Of a stretch of DNA of 64,000 nt, positions 20,521 through 30,461 are shown one piece after another. The position numbers and the translations under genes were made by a program. A model generated the notes under the pieces. That model saw nothing but the letters and a program-made list of their open reading frames with translations, did no database searches and was not told the origin of the DNA. The first letter of the stretch is position 1, and every line of letters begins with the position of its first letter. Source of the DNA: Bombyx mori (lineage: Eukaryota > Arthropoda > Insecta > Lepidoptera > Bombycidae); contig NC_085121.1 of the NCBI RefSeq assembly GCF_030269925.1, positions 12,665,501 through 12,729,500 on the forward strand, in the 5' to 3' direction.

Positions 20521-21233
20521 GGTAGTATGACATATAATATGTACCGTTGTGACCACCTCCATCAATAACTTTCATCCTCACGATGTTGTGTCATCTCGTC
20601 CTGTTTTCGGTTACTCTGCAGATGGTAGAGGTAGAGGTAGAGCTAGGTAGAGGGTAGTGCTGATGTTGGGCAAGGTGATAGTAAGCAGTTGAAGTAAGTA
20701 GTAGGTATAGTAAGTAGTATACTAAACAGTTGAAACTTAGACCTAGTAACACGCTGGATGGTGGTAGGTACCTACCTATTGTGGGCTCACATTGATTTAA
20801 CATACAACGTCTGATTTAACCGTCAAGTTTATCTAGAGCACACAGCACAGGTGAAACTCTATTTAAAACTGATTAACCGGGCATAGCTTACCGGTATTCT
20901 TAATGCTATTAACGAATATGTTAAGCTGGCGACTGACGTAACGTTACGTTACGACGAAATATTACAGGTATCCGCGTTCAGGAGGTACGCGGGATGTATG
21001 GGAGACTTGATGGTCTGCAGATGTTGGGAGCAGATCGCAAAAAAAAGAAAAAGGAAGGATACGAAGAATATTTCCGGTTACGAGAGGTCACTCGAAATCG
21101 CCAATCGACATTGATATCGACAACAGATTTGATTTCACAGTGCCAAGAGGAACATCTTACTTAATGATTTAACGTATGCTTTACTATATATTTTACCTAA
21201 TTCATTATAGTTAGATTATTTTAAAATCAACAG
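20521..21233. other. Unassigned sequence upstream of the orphan SDR exon
   Basis: A purine-rich simple stretch near 20625-20720 (repeats of 'gtagaggtagag' and 'gtaagtagta') is followed by ordinary sequence. No first SDR exon was found on the plus strand. Confidence 0.4.
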
Positions 21234-21567
21234 GTGAACTTGTTATAATGGCTTGTCGAAATACTAACGCAGGAGGAAAGGCTAAATTGGATATTATACA
21301 AACATCAAAAGACGATAAAAATCGTTCAAGATCTCTAGCTGTCAAACATTTAGATACTTGTAGCTTTAAATCGGTGCAACGTTTTGCTGATGCCATCCCT
21401 GATAGTCCTGAACAAATTCGGATCCTCGTTAATAATGCCGGAGTGATGTGCCCAGAGGGCTATACAAAAGACGGTTATGAAACACTTCGGTCCGCCTTTG
21501 CTAACGCTTCTGTTGCTGCCGAAATTGATCGAAAGTGCACAGTCAAGAATAGTATTCGTATCGTCTT
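21234..21567 (+). pseudogene. Orphan SDR exon, frameshifted
   Basis: A single exon homologous to exon 2 of SDR-A and SDR-B but on the opposite strand. It follows an acceptor AG at 21232-21233 and is in the same phase. It reads ELVIMACRNTNAGGKAKLD, then ILVNNAGVMCPEGYTKDGYE. Then the frame shifts by an apparent small deletion: the expected HFGP-LLTLLLLPKLI and SRIVFVSS continue only in the next frame. An R1-like LINE tail interrupts it right after the VFVSS segment. No matching upstream or downstream exons were seen. It is most likely a dead tandem duplicate. Confidence 0.75.
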
Positions 21568-21976
21568 TCTTTTAATTCTTTTTTTTTTCGGGCCGGGGCC
21601 GAACCTCCTACGAGGTCCCCGCGGCTAGGGAGCGCGCGGGGTATGTGGGACTTGACGATCTGCAAGGTGTTGGGAGCAGACCGCGGGCCCAAGGAATTTT
21701 AGGGCCCACCCACTAAACGACTCCCCTCCCCTCTCTTCGCCCAAGCGTTAGGGGGGTTACCGCGGTCAACACTGCAACCAGACAACGCGGCTCACCCCAA
21801 GGACGCCCAGCCGACGGAGCCTTCGAGGCGAATCGAAGGCTCTGAAACATCGGCCGTCTCGGTACGATAGCCCGTCAGGCCGCCCAGACGGGGCTGCTGG
21901 TGTCCCGGAATACCCCGCTGGACCAGAACAAGCCTACCGGGTCGGGACGCGATACACCACCAACCGGTTGCTCTTT
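21568..21976 (-). mobile_element. R1-like LINE 3' end, truncated
   Basis: On the minus strand it ends in an A-tract (plus: 'tttttttttcgggccgggg'). It shares long blocks with 35462-36626, such as 'gcgcggggtatgtg', 'gggagcagaccg' and 'ggcccaaggaattt'. A possible target duplication is CGTATCGTCTT (21557-21567) against CGTATCTTCTT (21977-21987), with one mismatch. Confidence 0.6.
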
Positions 21977-22074
21977 CGTATCTTCTTGGCAGCGCGCTTG
22001 AGTGCTGGTCGCGCGCCGCGCGGCATCATTGATGCATTGCAGTCATGTTTTTAATAGCCCTTTTTGACAGAAGA

Positions 22075-22135
22075 TTATACGGCCCACCGGATAGTGAGTG
22101 GTTACGGCCGTTCACGAACGTCAGTAATGGCTGAT
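22075..22135. repeat. Short fragment of a dispersed repeat
   Basis: The stretch 'acggcccaccggatagtgag' to 'cagtaatgg' resembles an inverted piece of the repeat at 26105-26215 and 54058-54175. The neighbouring sequence to 22455 is unassigned. Confidence 0.3.
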
Positions 22136-22454
22136 GCAACATGTATGGCCGATGCCTTCAATGTCGCTGCGCTTTTAAAATACAAGGACCAACCGGTTTC
22201 CCCTAGAGAACCCCGATAGAGCGACTTTTAAAAATCGGTATTTTCAAAACATCCGAACAAAACACGTGACATGATCCGTTATGTAAGTATAATAGATGAG
22301 ACTGCCTTTGAGTTACAAAATGTGTGGTCCGTATAACTCTGTACGTAATTCGTGATGTCAATCCGTGTAAGCTGTTAAAGTTTTATGGTTATGAAAACAT
22401 TTTCAGTTTACACGGGAAACTGTAAAGATTTTACGGATAAAAAACACCTTATAG

Positions 22455-22835
22455 TACTCTATTCGCTTATTGCTTACTTTGGCGCCCTGGCAGAGAAAGA
22501 GATGTCTCATCTGGGATGCAACTTGCGTAGACACTTTTGCTGCCAGTCATCTAAGTTGCACAATTCGAACGGTCGGCACGGCTGTCGCCCAAAAAAAAAG
22601 GGAAAAATACGCGCCCCTTATCGATAATTTTGTGCCGTTGGCTTTTGAGACGTCTGGTTGTTGGGGCGCAGAAGCGAAAAATTTTTTTTGTCGACGTAAG
22701 CCGGAGACTGAAGGAGAGGGGTTTTGACCCCCGCTCCGGCTCGTTCCTGGCGCAGGGGCTGTCCATTGCTATCCAACGCGGTAACGCAGTTGGTGTAATG
22801 GGTAACTTTGGATCTGGCACGTATACGATAATATT
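22455..22835 (+). pseudogene. Decayed retroelement coding fragment (WDATCVDT type), copy 2
   Basis: Across frames it reads LIWDATCVDTFAASHL, then KKREKYAPLIDNFVPLAFET, and later LSIAIQRGNAVGVMG. This is the same signature as at 14235-14605. The first two parts are in one frame and the last in another, so it is frameshifted. It precedes the 3' end of SDR-B. Confidence 0.5.
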
Positions 22836-23198
22836 CGTAATTATTGTCACGTAGCTCCAGTGTCGTGCTGCTTTCACTTTTGCACATGATTATATTAAAA
22901 TAATTGCATATTTAAAAACTATATAATATACCAAACACTACTGGGGAAGGTAACTATTAAAACAGCAACTTGTGAAAAAGAAAAGTTTAATTGTAAATGT
23001 AATAGAAAAAATCACTTATGTTTTCGTAGTATAACAAAATTCTAAGCCTTTGAATTCACGCATACAATACAGACCGATTTCTGTTTGGAAGACTTTTTTA
23101 TGAACAATTTCTACACTTACAATAATTATTACAACTAGATTCATAGAAAACATGTTTTTATTATGTTTAAAATTAATTCGTATATGTACGATTTATAT

Positions 23199-26100
23199 CT
23201 ACGATATATTTTTGAGATTTGTGAGGTCTTCGGCAGTAAACGGGTTGTAGTCTCCGAGGCCTACTAACTCACATGAAATCTCCCACAGCTTTTGTGCATT
23301 CTCTTCGTTTATAACTTTAGCAGGATTAGTTACAGCGCAGTCACTGAAATTATTATTTTTTTGTATTAACTCATCACATATCTTCCATGTAAAGTATCAA
23401 AATATACTATTTTGCTAATATTAATAAGGTTGTGGTTTCGTTGTAGTGAAATGGTACCACCAATTAACTACAATTTTGTATTTAATTAAAAAGTGATCTA
23501 ATACCGATTATGTTAATAGAGGACCCAGCGTATGTCTGCCTCGAACTCAATCGAACGAAAGCATTTACGAATGCCGTCGAATATTCTAGAATATTCTAGA
23601 TGATTCAGCGCAGGGCCGTACTCAGTGTAGGGCCGCACTCGGGCTCGCCACAAGGTACCAACAATTATTATTATCCCCGGTCTCGGTGGCTACCGCTAAG
23701 TCAGCCAAGATGCATTGAAACTATACCCGGTAATAAAGAATGGTGATGCTAATTGAAATTGCATTTAAAAAAGTATTTTTACTAAAAAATAGCAAGCAAT
23801 GTAATGCAAAGTCAAGACAGCTAGCGCGCGCGTTCTACGATCCCAAGCGACATCTGTCCGCTTGCTTTGCGTTACAATGAGGTTTTACTAAAAGCGAACT
23901 TAGTAAAACGACAGGTCTGACATTTAAATTATTATAATAAATTAACATTGTTTTCCGTTTCCGTTAGCGTAGTAATTGATAATAAATGGTCGTAATGGTA
24001 GAGTAGTAATTGATAATAAATGGTTAAACATTCACAAGGTTTCTATTATATAAGACTACATTTTTAACAACCTACGACGTATGCAATGGCGCGCATTTTA
24101 TGTTCCAGGATCGGCTTTAAGGTTTTTTTTTTAAATCTTTTTTTGTTTTTTGTTTTTGGTGGGTGGGTATATAGATTTGGTGGGTACTTGTATATAAGTA
24201 AAACTGCTCAGCATGCCTTATACATTATGATGAAAAATTAATGTTAACATAGCATGAACTTATTAATATCATTTTAAGTAATAACTGTTTAACTTTACCA
24301 AATAAGGAATATGGAAAAGAAACAGAATAGCTCTAAAGAAAAAAAGGTGGAACGTTTTTGTAAACATATCTTAAGGATAAGGACTGATAAGGAAACCTTT
24401 TTACCTATAATATAGTCCAGTTTCGTTTGCACATTTTTCATCAATCGCACAGTATATTGTAGTTTGTGCTCCTAATTGTGGGGACTTCATAAATGGAGAC
24501 AAAAAGAAGCCAATCAGAGATCTTGCACCTCTGAACAGGGTAGCATTTAGGTGACGACCTAATTCAGTTTTTATCACACCTGGATGAAGACTGTAGGTGT
24601 TTACTCCTTCAATGTCATACTCCTGGAAAGTTTAAAAAGTCAATATTCTATCAAAATGTTTACTATCACTTGGGCCACCATGGATATTAATTTGATAGTG
24701 TCAATTACTGGAACGAATAAATCTGATATTTATTTTATTGTTTAAATAACTGGACGAGCTCATAGCGCACCTGGTGTTAAGTAGTTAACAGAGCTACTGA
24801 AAAGCTACCACCCGCCTTGAGACATGAGTTCTAAGCCTTAGCTTTATAGTAAAACGTCTGCCCCACCCTTGAAACCGAAACGCATTACTGCTTCAAGGCA
24901 AAAATAGGCAGTTACCCCTTACGGGCTTATTAGACGCCGTTCCTACAGTAAAATGTGCTTATGGTTATAGTTTAAATCATAGTGTTTATATGAAAACGTC
25001 TGAGTTTTATTGCATAATGGTAGTAATGCATTGCATAATAGTATTGCTATACCAGTTTTCAAATTGGAACAGCTTATTGTTGTTCTATTTATAATGCGTT
25101 AATAAAAAAAAAGAATAAAATTATATAAAAAATACTTGCTTTCAACTTCTTAGCCAGTTCCATAGAAAATAAAATATTGGCAATCTTGCTTTGGGAATAC
25201 GCTTCAGCAGGAACATATGGTCGATTTTTGTAATTCAAATCATCAAAATTGATGCCATATCCTATTGAAATAGTATTTTATTATGCATTACTATAATTAA
25301 ATAAGTCAATTTCGAAATTCTTTAAGCATAAAGCTATTAACATTCAAGGTAATGATCTTATAAAAAATAAACATTATCCTATGCATCCCTTGCTTTTTTG
25401 ATGTTTATCTCAAGAGTTGCATCTGTATTTTACTGACACAATGTTTTATTCAAGGGAATAATAAGATGGGTGTCATTTTGATGAAATATACATGAAGTGT
25501 ACTTACGAATATGAGCTCTGGAGGATACAGTTACAACCCTAGCCGGTTTACTGTTTCGAATTCTAGGTAAAAGCAACAGTGTTAAAAGAAAATGAGCTAA
25601 ATGGTTTGTAGCAAACTGTATTTCGAAACCATCTTCAGTTTCTCCCTTGGGACACATCATCACTCCGGCATTGTTAACAAGGATATTGATTTGTGGTTCG
25701 GTATCCAAAATGTTTTGTGCAAATTCTCGTACAGACTTTAAGGATGTGAGATCACACTTGGCTATTACCAGATGCCCAGTTTCATTTATATTATTACAGG
25801 ACTTTTCAATGTCAGCTTTAGCTTCTTCTGCTCTTTCTAAGCTGCGACATGCCATAATAACACGAGCACCTGGACAATTTTTTAATATATTTGTAACTCT
25901 ATTCAAATTAACTCTATAAAGGAATTCATGTGCAACAGGTCCATTCTATTTGCAATTAAATGTAATATATTATATAAGACTTTGATAAGTGACCTGGACT
26001 CCTTATGTTACTACTACTTTTGATAAAATCTAAATTCAATACAATATAGACACTTCGAATCCAATTCAGTATTTTTTTAATGACTAGTCTGTTTTAAGTT

Positions 26101-26520
26101 TGTAGGCAGCGGCTCGGCTCTGCCCCTGGCATTGCTGAAGTCCATTGGCGACGGTAACCACTCACCATCAGGTGGGCCGTATGCTCGTCTGCCTACAAGG
26201 GAAATAAAAAAAAATAAAAAAGGTGGCATTCAGCTTGTGGAATCAGGGGAGTAATGAGACCATTTTAGGTAAATGGGCTCAAAACTCCTAAAAGTGAAAA
26301 TATAATTTCATTTTAATTTCATATAGGTACCTAGGGAAATTTTACTAATCTTATAATTGATTCATAGAAAACAACAATTAAGTAAATTGAAATCCCACCC
26401 ACCTCTTTTGTAAAAATCCAGAGCGGTTTCCTTCCCTATTCCGGTGTTGCAGCCAGTGATCAGTGCAGTTTTACCGACCAACTTTACTGTGCTTAAACAT
26501 CGTCCACTAAATAAAGGCAT
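23199..26520 (-). CDS. Short-chain dehydrogenase, retinol-dehydrogenase-like (SDR-B)
   Basis: Five exons in coding order: 26403-26520, 25507-25869, 25140-25261, 24405-24622, 23199-23343; 966 nt, 321 residues, the usual length for RDH11-14-type enzymes. Exon 1 holds the NADP(H)-binding TGCNTGIGKETA motif. Exon 2 has ARVIMACRS, NNAGVM and the VSS serine segment. Exon 3 carries the catalytic Y-S-Q-S-K. Exon 4 has YSLHPGVIKTELGRH. Exon 5 gives the SDC...LWEISCELVGL C-terminus. Expected role: NADP(H)-linked reduction or oxidation of retinoids or other lipophilic carbonyls on membranes (inference). All junction phases fit. The intron after exon 3 has a GC donor (GCAAGT) instead of GT, at exactly the position of the GT donor in SDR-A. 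It is the only intact member of the local SDR group. Confidence 0.9.
23344..24404. other. Last intron of SDR-B
   Basis: AT-rich intron with a short unassigned stretch near 23560-23640 ('attctagaatattctaga'). No gene or classifiable repeat was seen. Confidence 0.45.
24737..24945 (-). repeat. Old Bm1 SINE, 5'-truncated
   Basis: Inverted Bm1 body with many changes ('aactggacgagctcatagcg', 'cgaaacgcattactgcttca'). It lies in the SDR-B intron between exons 3 and 4. Confidence 0.7.
26105..26216 (+). repeat. Short A-tailed dispersed repeat
   Basis: Runs from 'gtaggcagcggctcggctc' through 'gacggtaaccactcaccatc' to 'tgcctacaagggaaataaaa'. A near-identical copy is at 54058-54175. The A-rich end suggests a retrotransposed element, SINE-like or a LINE tail. 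It is antisense in intron 1 of SDR-B. Confidence 0.6.
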
Positions 26521-27225
26521 TTTAAATAAATAAAACGACAACTTTCGCTAATTCTGTAAAACTAGCTGCTATGAAGCAACGAAACTACACTCTCGCGCTG
26601 ACGTGGTTGTTGAGTAAAGGATAAATTAAATTTATCAAGAATATCAAGTTCCAAACAGCTACGATCTCAGGTAGGTATGCCGTTTATATCCGTTTTTTTT
26701 TGTACTCGGTATCTGTAGAATAATACGATGCCGCCGCTCCCCTTTTTACCAAGACTGTTTTCAATTCTTATATGCGGTACCTTGCTATACAGAATTATTA
26801 ATATTAATTTAGACTTTAATGGTACGATGCTTACCGCGTAATCAAATAACATTTATGTAATATGAAAGTACTTAATAACATAACAAGCACACATTACCTA
26901 TAAGTTCCAAATTATTTGAAAACCCCTCTAAAACAGAGCACAGATTAACAATTATCACAGATATTATATAATTTTTTGTCTGAAAATACTTTTTTTTAAA
27001 TTTGTGGAAAACCTTTATCACAAAAAATTATTAAAATCATAAGTTAACAACATACTAAATCTGCTTGCGCTTTCCTATAAGTAGTACTGATAACTTATAA
27101 ATTTTACACGTTTCTTTTTCATAAAATGCGACACCTGTAAATCCGTCATTTTATTATTTTCTCCGGATTAATGTAGTTACACCATGGAGTTAATAAGCAC
27201 CTACAGTTACACAATGCTAATTACG
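26521..27225. other. 5' flank of SDR-B
   Basis: Sequence immediately upstream of the SDR-B start codon; it should contain the promoter and 5' UTR. I see no distinctive core-promoter motif and no other gene. Confidence 0.35.
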
Positions 27226-27229
27226 TTTC

Positions 27230-27622
27230 CGATCCAGTCGGACAACCATATAGTCACCGTCGCCCTAAGCTTTTAATTTTGGATCCTCCGGATCAGCTCG
27301 TTTTTTTTAGGCATTCCAAGCACTGGCTACCGTTCTCGGCGAATCCGTCTAATCCGACATTCGATAAAGGGTTGTTCGAAGAGTTTGACGTGCAACTTAA
27401 CCCACAGATATGTACAACCTACTGAGTAGTGCTGGGTTTCTTAACCAATCTTCTCAACGAGTCGCGATTTCTATCCGGTGGCAGATTAAGCGAAGCACTA
27501 CCCATGCTAGGGCAGATGTTAGCAAAGCCTCCCAGATTGAGCCCCTTGAGCTCGCCTACACATTCAGTGAAAATAGAATAATCCCTTGAGGCTACTAGCA
27601 GAGGGTAGACAAAATAAAAACA
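27230..27622 (+). repeat. Degraded jockey LINE 3' tail
   Basis: Blocks 'tttggatcctccggatcagc', 'ccagcactggctaccgttctc'-like sequence and 'agcgaagcactacccatgct' match the LINE ORF2 end and 3' UTR with many substitutions. Confidence 0.6.
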
Positions 27623-27834
27623 ACACCAAATTGTTACTTCTTTGTAGAAGTCGTTCGCGAACTCACGCTTTGCCACTTACCGATCACGGGAGGGACGTTT
27701 TAGTTTACGGTTGAAATTCTATGAGCATTATAGATAATAACTATGTCATTCAAGTGATTATTACTAAAATGTGCTCTTAGCGTTCAAATACTAAAAGGTA
27801 AGATTTGGTAAAATAAGATATAATAAGGTCCTTG

Positions 27835-28050
27835 ATTACTTAATGAGCCGAGTCCCGCGATGCTACCCGCGATTATTGTCGTACCACGGGTAACGTCGCG
27901 GGGCGAAGCTAGTCTTAAAAAAAGTAGCCTAATTTACTCCTTATATCATCAGCTACCTATCAGTGAAAGTTTCGTCAAAACCGGTCCAGCCGTTCCAGAG
28001 ATTAGCCGGAACAAACAGACAGACGGACAAAAATTGTAAAAAAATTTACT
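27835..28050 (+). repeat. Dispersed lepidopteran repeat end
   Basis: It contains 'acccgcgattattgtcgtac', 'cgcggggcgaagctagtc' and then 'agattagccggaacaaacag' and 'acagacggacaaaaattgt'. This end is common in Lepidoptera. I recall it as an RTE-like or small DNA-element tail but cannot assign it firmly. Confidence 0.4.
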
Positions 28051-28403
28051 TTGGTGTATGTACCGTATATATATTCATATGCATGTAGTAAAAAGCGGCT
28101 ATTTCAATATTTCAAACAGACACCCCAATTTTATTTATATGTATATAATGTATTTATTTATTTAAATCAAAATACAGTTAAGCTTTGTAAAACTAGAGCT
28201 CTTATAAAGAGAAACAACATTTAAAGCTATTGCTTCACCATTATTTTTATAGCTTTTTATATTTTAATATTGCAAAAATGCTCTTTATATGTCTAATATT
28301 CTAATGTTTCTTAATAATCGAAATTCTATTTGTGTCATTTAAAGAAGAATATTATAAATAACATATTAACCTCTTTTAGGATTAATCGTATAGAGGTTAC
28401 ATG

Positions 28404-28666
28404 TGTGGCGTTTTATTATGCGTAAGCCGGAACGCACGAGATGTGGGAAAAAGGATATAGTCTGTGACACGAGGCCTTTTTACCGCCAAATATTTAAAAC
28501 ATAAAAATAATTTATAATGTGTTAAATAACTAATATACCTATTATAATTAACTGGAATTGTTTATGCCGCTACATCAATATAATTTATATTGTTTCAACT
28601 GTGGTGTTAATTACTTAAAACACGACTACGGCGAAATAAAGAAGGGACTCTATACGAACTCCCTCA
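28404..28666 (+). repeat. 5' LTR of the gypsy element
   Basis: 263 bp from TGTGGCG to CCCTCA. It reads the same as 33670-33932 throughout. It should carry the promoter and polyadenylation functions. 'gcgaaataaagaag' near its end holds an AATAAA at 28635-28640. Confidence 0.95.
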
Positions 28667-28667
28667 T

Positions 28668-28685
28668 TGGTGACCCCGACGTGAT
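28668..28685 (+). promoter_or_regulatory. Primer-binding site for tRNA-Trp
   Basis: TGGTGACCCCGACGTGAT starts 1 nt after the LTR. It is complementary to the 3' end of eukaryotic tRNA-Trp (including CCA) and is the same primer site known for avian leukosis-type retroviruses. An identical site lies in the element at 63040-63963. Confidence 0.85.
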
Positions 28686-28699
28686 CGATCGTTACAAAT

Positions 28700-28890
28700 A
28701 GAGATCGAGTAGAAACCATATACACCTGGCGCAGCATCCAGACAAGGTCGAGTACATATTATATACACCTGGTGCAGCATTCAGGCAAGATCGTCTACAA
28801 ACCATATACACTTGGCGCAGCATCGCCGCGCACAGCAGAGTGATCAAGTACAAGCGGTTAAACACCTGGTGCGGCATTCCACAACATGGA
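28700..28890 (+). repeat. Imperfect ~44-bp tandem repeats in the gypsy leader
   Basis: Three to four degenerate units contain 'atatacacctggcgcagcat', 'atacacctggtgcagcatt', 'atacacttggcgcagcatc' and 'aacacctggtgcggcattc'. They lie just after the primer site and before the gag AUG, where packaging or leader functions usually sit. Confidence 0.7.
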
Positions 28891-29522
28891 ACTTTTTTTT
28901 TTTTTTTGTGTTTTCTGATTAACTCGGTGAAGTGTTTTATATTTTTTATTTTATTTTAATCTTAATACTTCTTCATATTCTCCGCCTATACTGTAACTTT
29001 AATTTTGTTACATAATTGCATAAGTAACAGCTTTGTCTTTGTCGACATAAAAAAACAAGAAAAACAAAATTTTAATTTAATTTAAAGGTTCCTTTTGTAA
29101 CAATAGTTATTCATATTTTGTTAACGGGCCTTCATTGCTCCACCAATTCATAGTATAACATTGTAATTAATAATAATATTAAGGTATTATTGTACGATTA
29201 GTAGTAAGGAAATATTTGTTTTTACGAGGCAAAATAATTACAGTTTTAGGTTTTATCTACATGAATGCTATAAAGTAAATAGTCACGAAATGTAAGTCGG
29301 TGTTATCATCACATCTGTATTTAATTAATTTCTATTTTCTTGTTTACTATAATTTTATTTCATTGTTTTACTGTGCCTCTTATTGTCAGTATTTTGCCAT
29401 CTTTTACCATAATCATTAATTTTCATTTTCTTCTTTACTTATTATTATTATTATTTTTTTAAGTTGTTAAATTGTATAAATGCTTAGTTTTTTTTTTTTT
29501 ACAATTGTATACGTAAAGTTCA

Positions 29523-30461
29523 ATGATGGAGGCAAACGAACAATTAGTAAGAGAAGAAAATACGCTGTTACAACAACAAAATGCCATCCTAAAGGCTGAG
29601 TTACAAAAATTTAAAATGCAATGCGTCGATAAAACGGACCCACCCCCCACAGAGCCATTATTTCCTCAACCTACCTCAGTATGCACAGTAGCCATAAAAC
29701 TTCCTCCCTTCTGGCCTGATCGGCCTGCAATTTGGTTTGCTCAGGTAGAGGCACAATTCTCGATTTCGGGCATCTCCGCTGACCTGACTAAATTTAACTA
29801 CGTGATTGCTCAGTTAGATACCCGAGTTATTGGGGAGGTAGAAGACATTATTCTCCAACCACCACCAGAGGACAAATATGGTCGCCTCAAATCCGAGTTG
29901 ATCCGTAGGTTGTCCACGTCTGAGGAGCAACGTGTCAGGCAACTTGTCAGTGATGTTGAGTTGGGTGACCGCCGTCCTTCGCAGTTTTTACGTCATCTTA
30001 GATCATTGGCAGGAAACACCCTCACTGATGAAAATTTGCTTCGCCAGCTATGGATGCGTCGCCTCCCACAACATCTCCAAGCAATTTTGGCCGCCCAATC
30101 AGAACTCTCGCTGGACAAAGTCGCTGAGCTAGCGGACAAAATTTTGGAAGTTTCGCCTGGTATGTTCGCACCTCATTCATCTGCTGTTTTCTCAGCAAGC
30201 ACGTCTGCCGTCTCACCCCCTTCGTTAGAAGATATCACACGGCGTCTGGATGAGGTCACGCGTCAGCTTGCTGTGCTTACTGCAGAGCGCGGTAGAAATA
30301 GGACCCGGGATTTCTCAAATCAGCGACGACGCTCACAAACACCTGGTAAGCCTCAAATGTGCTTTTACCATAGGAAATTTAATACTAAAGCTGTTAAGTG
30401 TATTCAACCATGTACCTGGACGCCGCCGCCACCTTCGGAAAACGACAAAAGCAGTCAATGA
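29523..30461 (+). CDS. gag: gag of the gypsy element
   Basis: 312 residues. A short N-terminal heptad-like stretch ([20 protein letters not shown]) suggests a coiled coil. The capsid-like core follows ([20 protein letters not shown], then [20 protein letters not shown]), typical of gypsy-type gag in arthropods. Near residue 280 there is a degenerate nucleocapsid motif (CFYHRKF and CIQPC), Cys-x2-His-x9-Cys-x3-Cys, in place of a standard CCHC knuckle. It should form the virus-like particle in the cytoplasm. The last 64 nt overlap pol in the -1 frame, implying frameshifting; I see no classic slippery heptamer in the overlap. Confidence 0.92.
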   Translation: MMEANEQLVREENTLLQQQNAILKAELQKFKMQCVDKTDPPPTEPLFPQPTSVCTVAIKLPPFWPDRPAIWFAQVEAQFSISGISADLTKFNYVIAQLDTRVIGEVEDIILQPPPEDKYGRLKSELIRRLSTSEEQRVRQLVSDVELGDRRPSQFLRHLRSLAGNTLTDENLLRQLWMRRLPQHLQAILAAQSELSLDKVAELADKILEVSPGMFAPHSSAVFSASTSAVSPPSLEDITRRLDEVTRQLAVLTAERGRNRTRDFSNQRRRSQTPGKPQMCFYHRKFNTKAVKCIQPCTWTPPPPSENDKSSQ

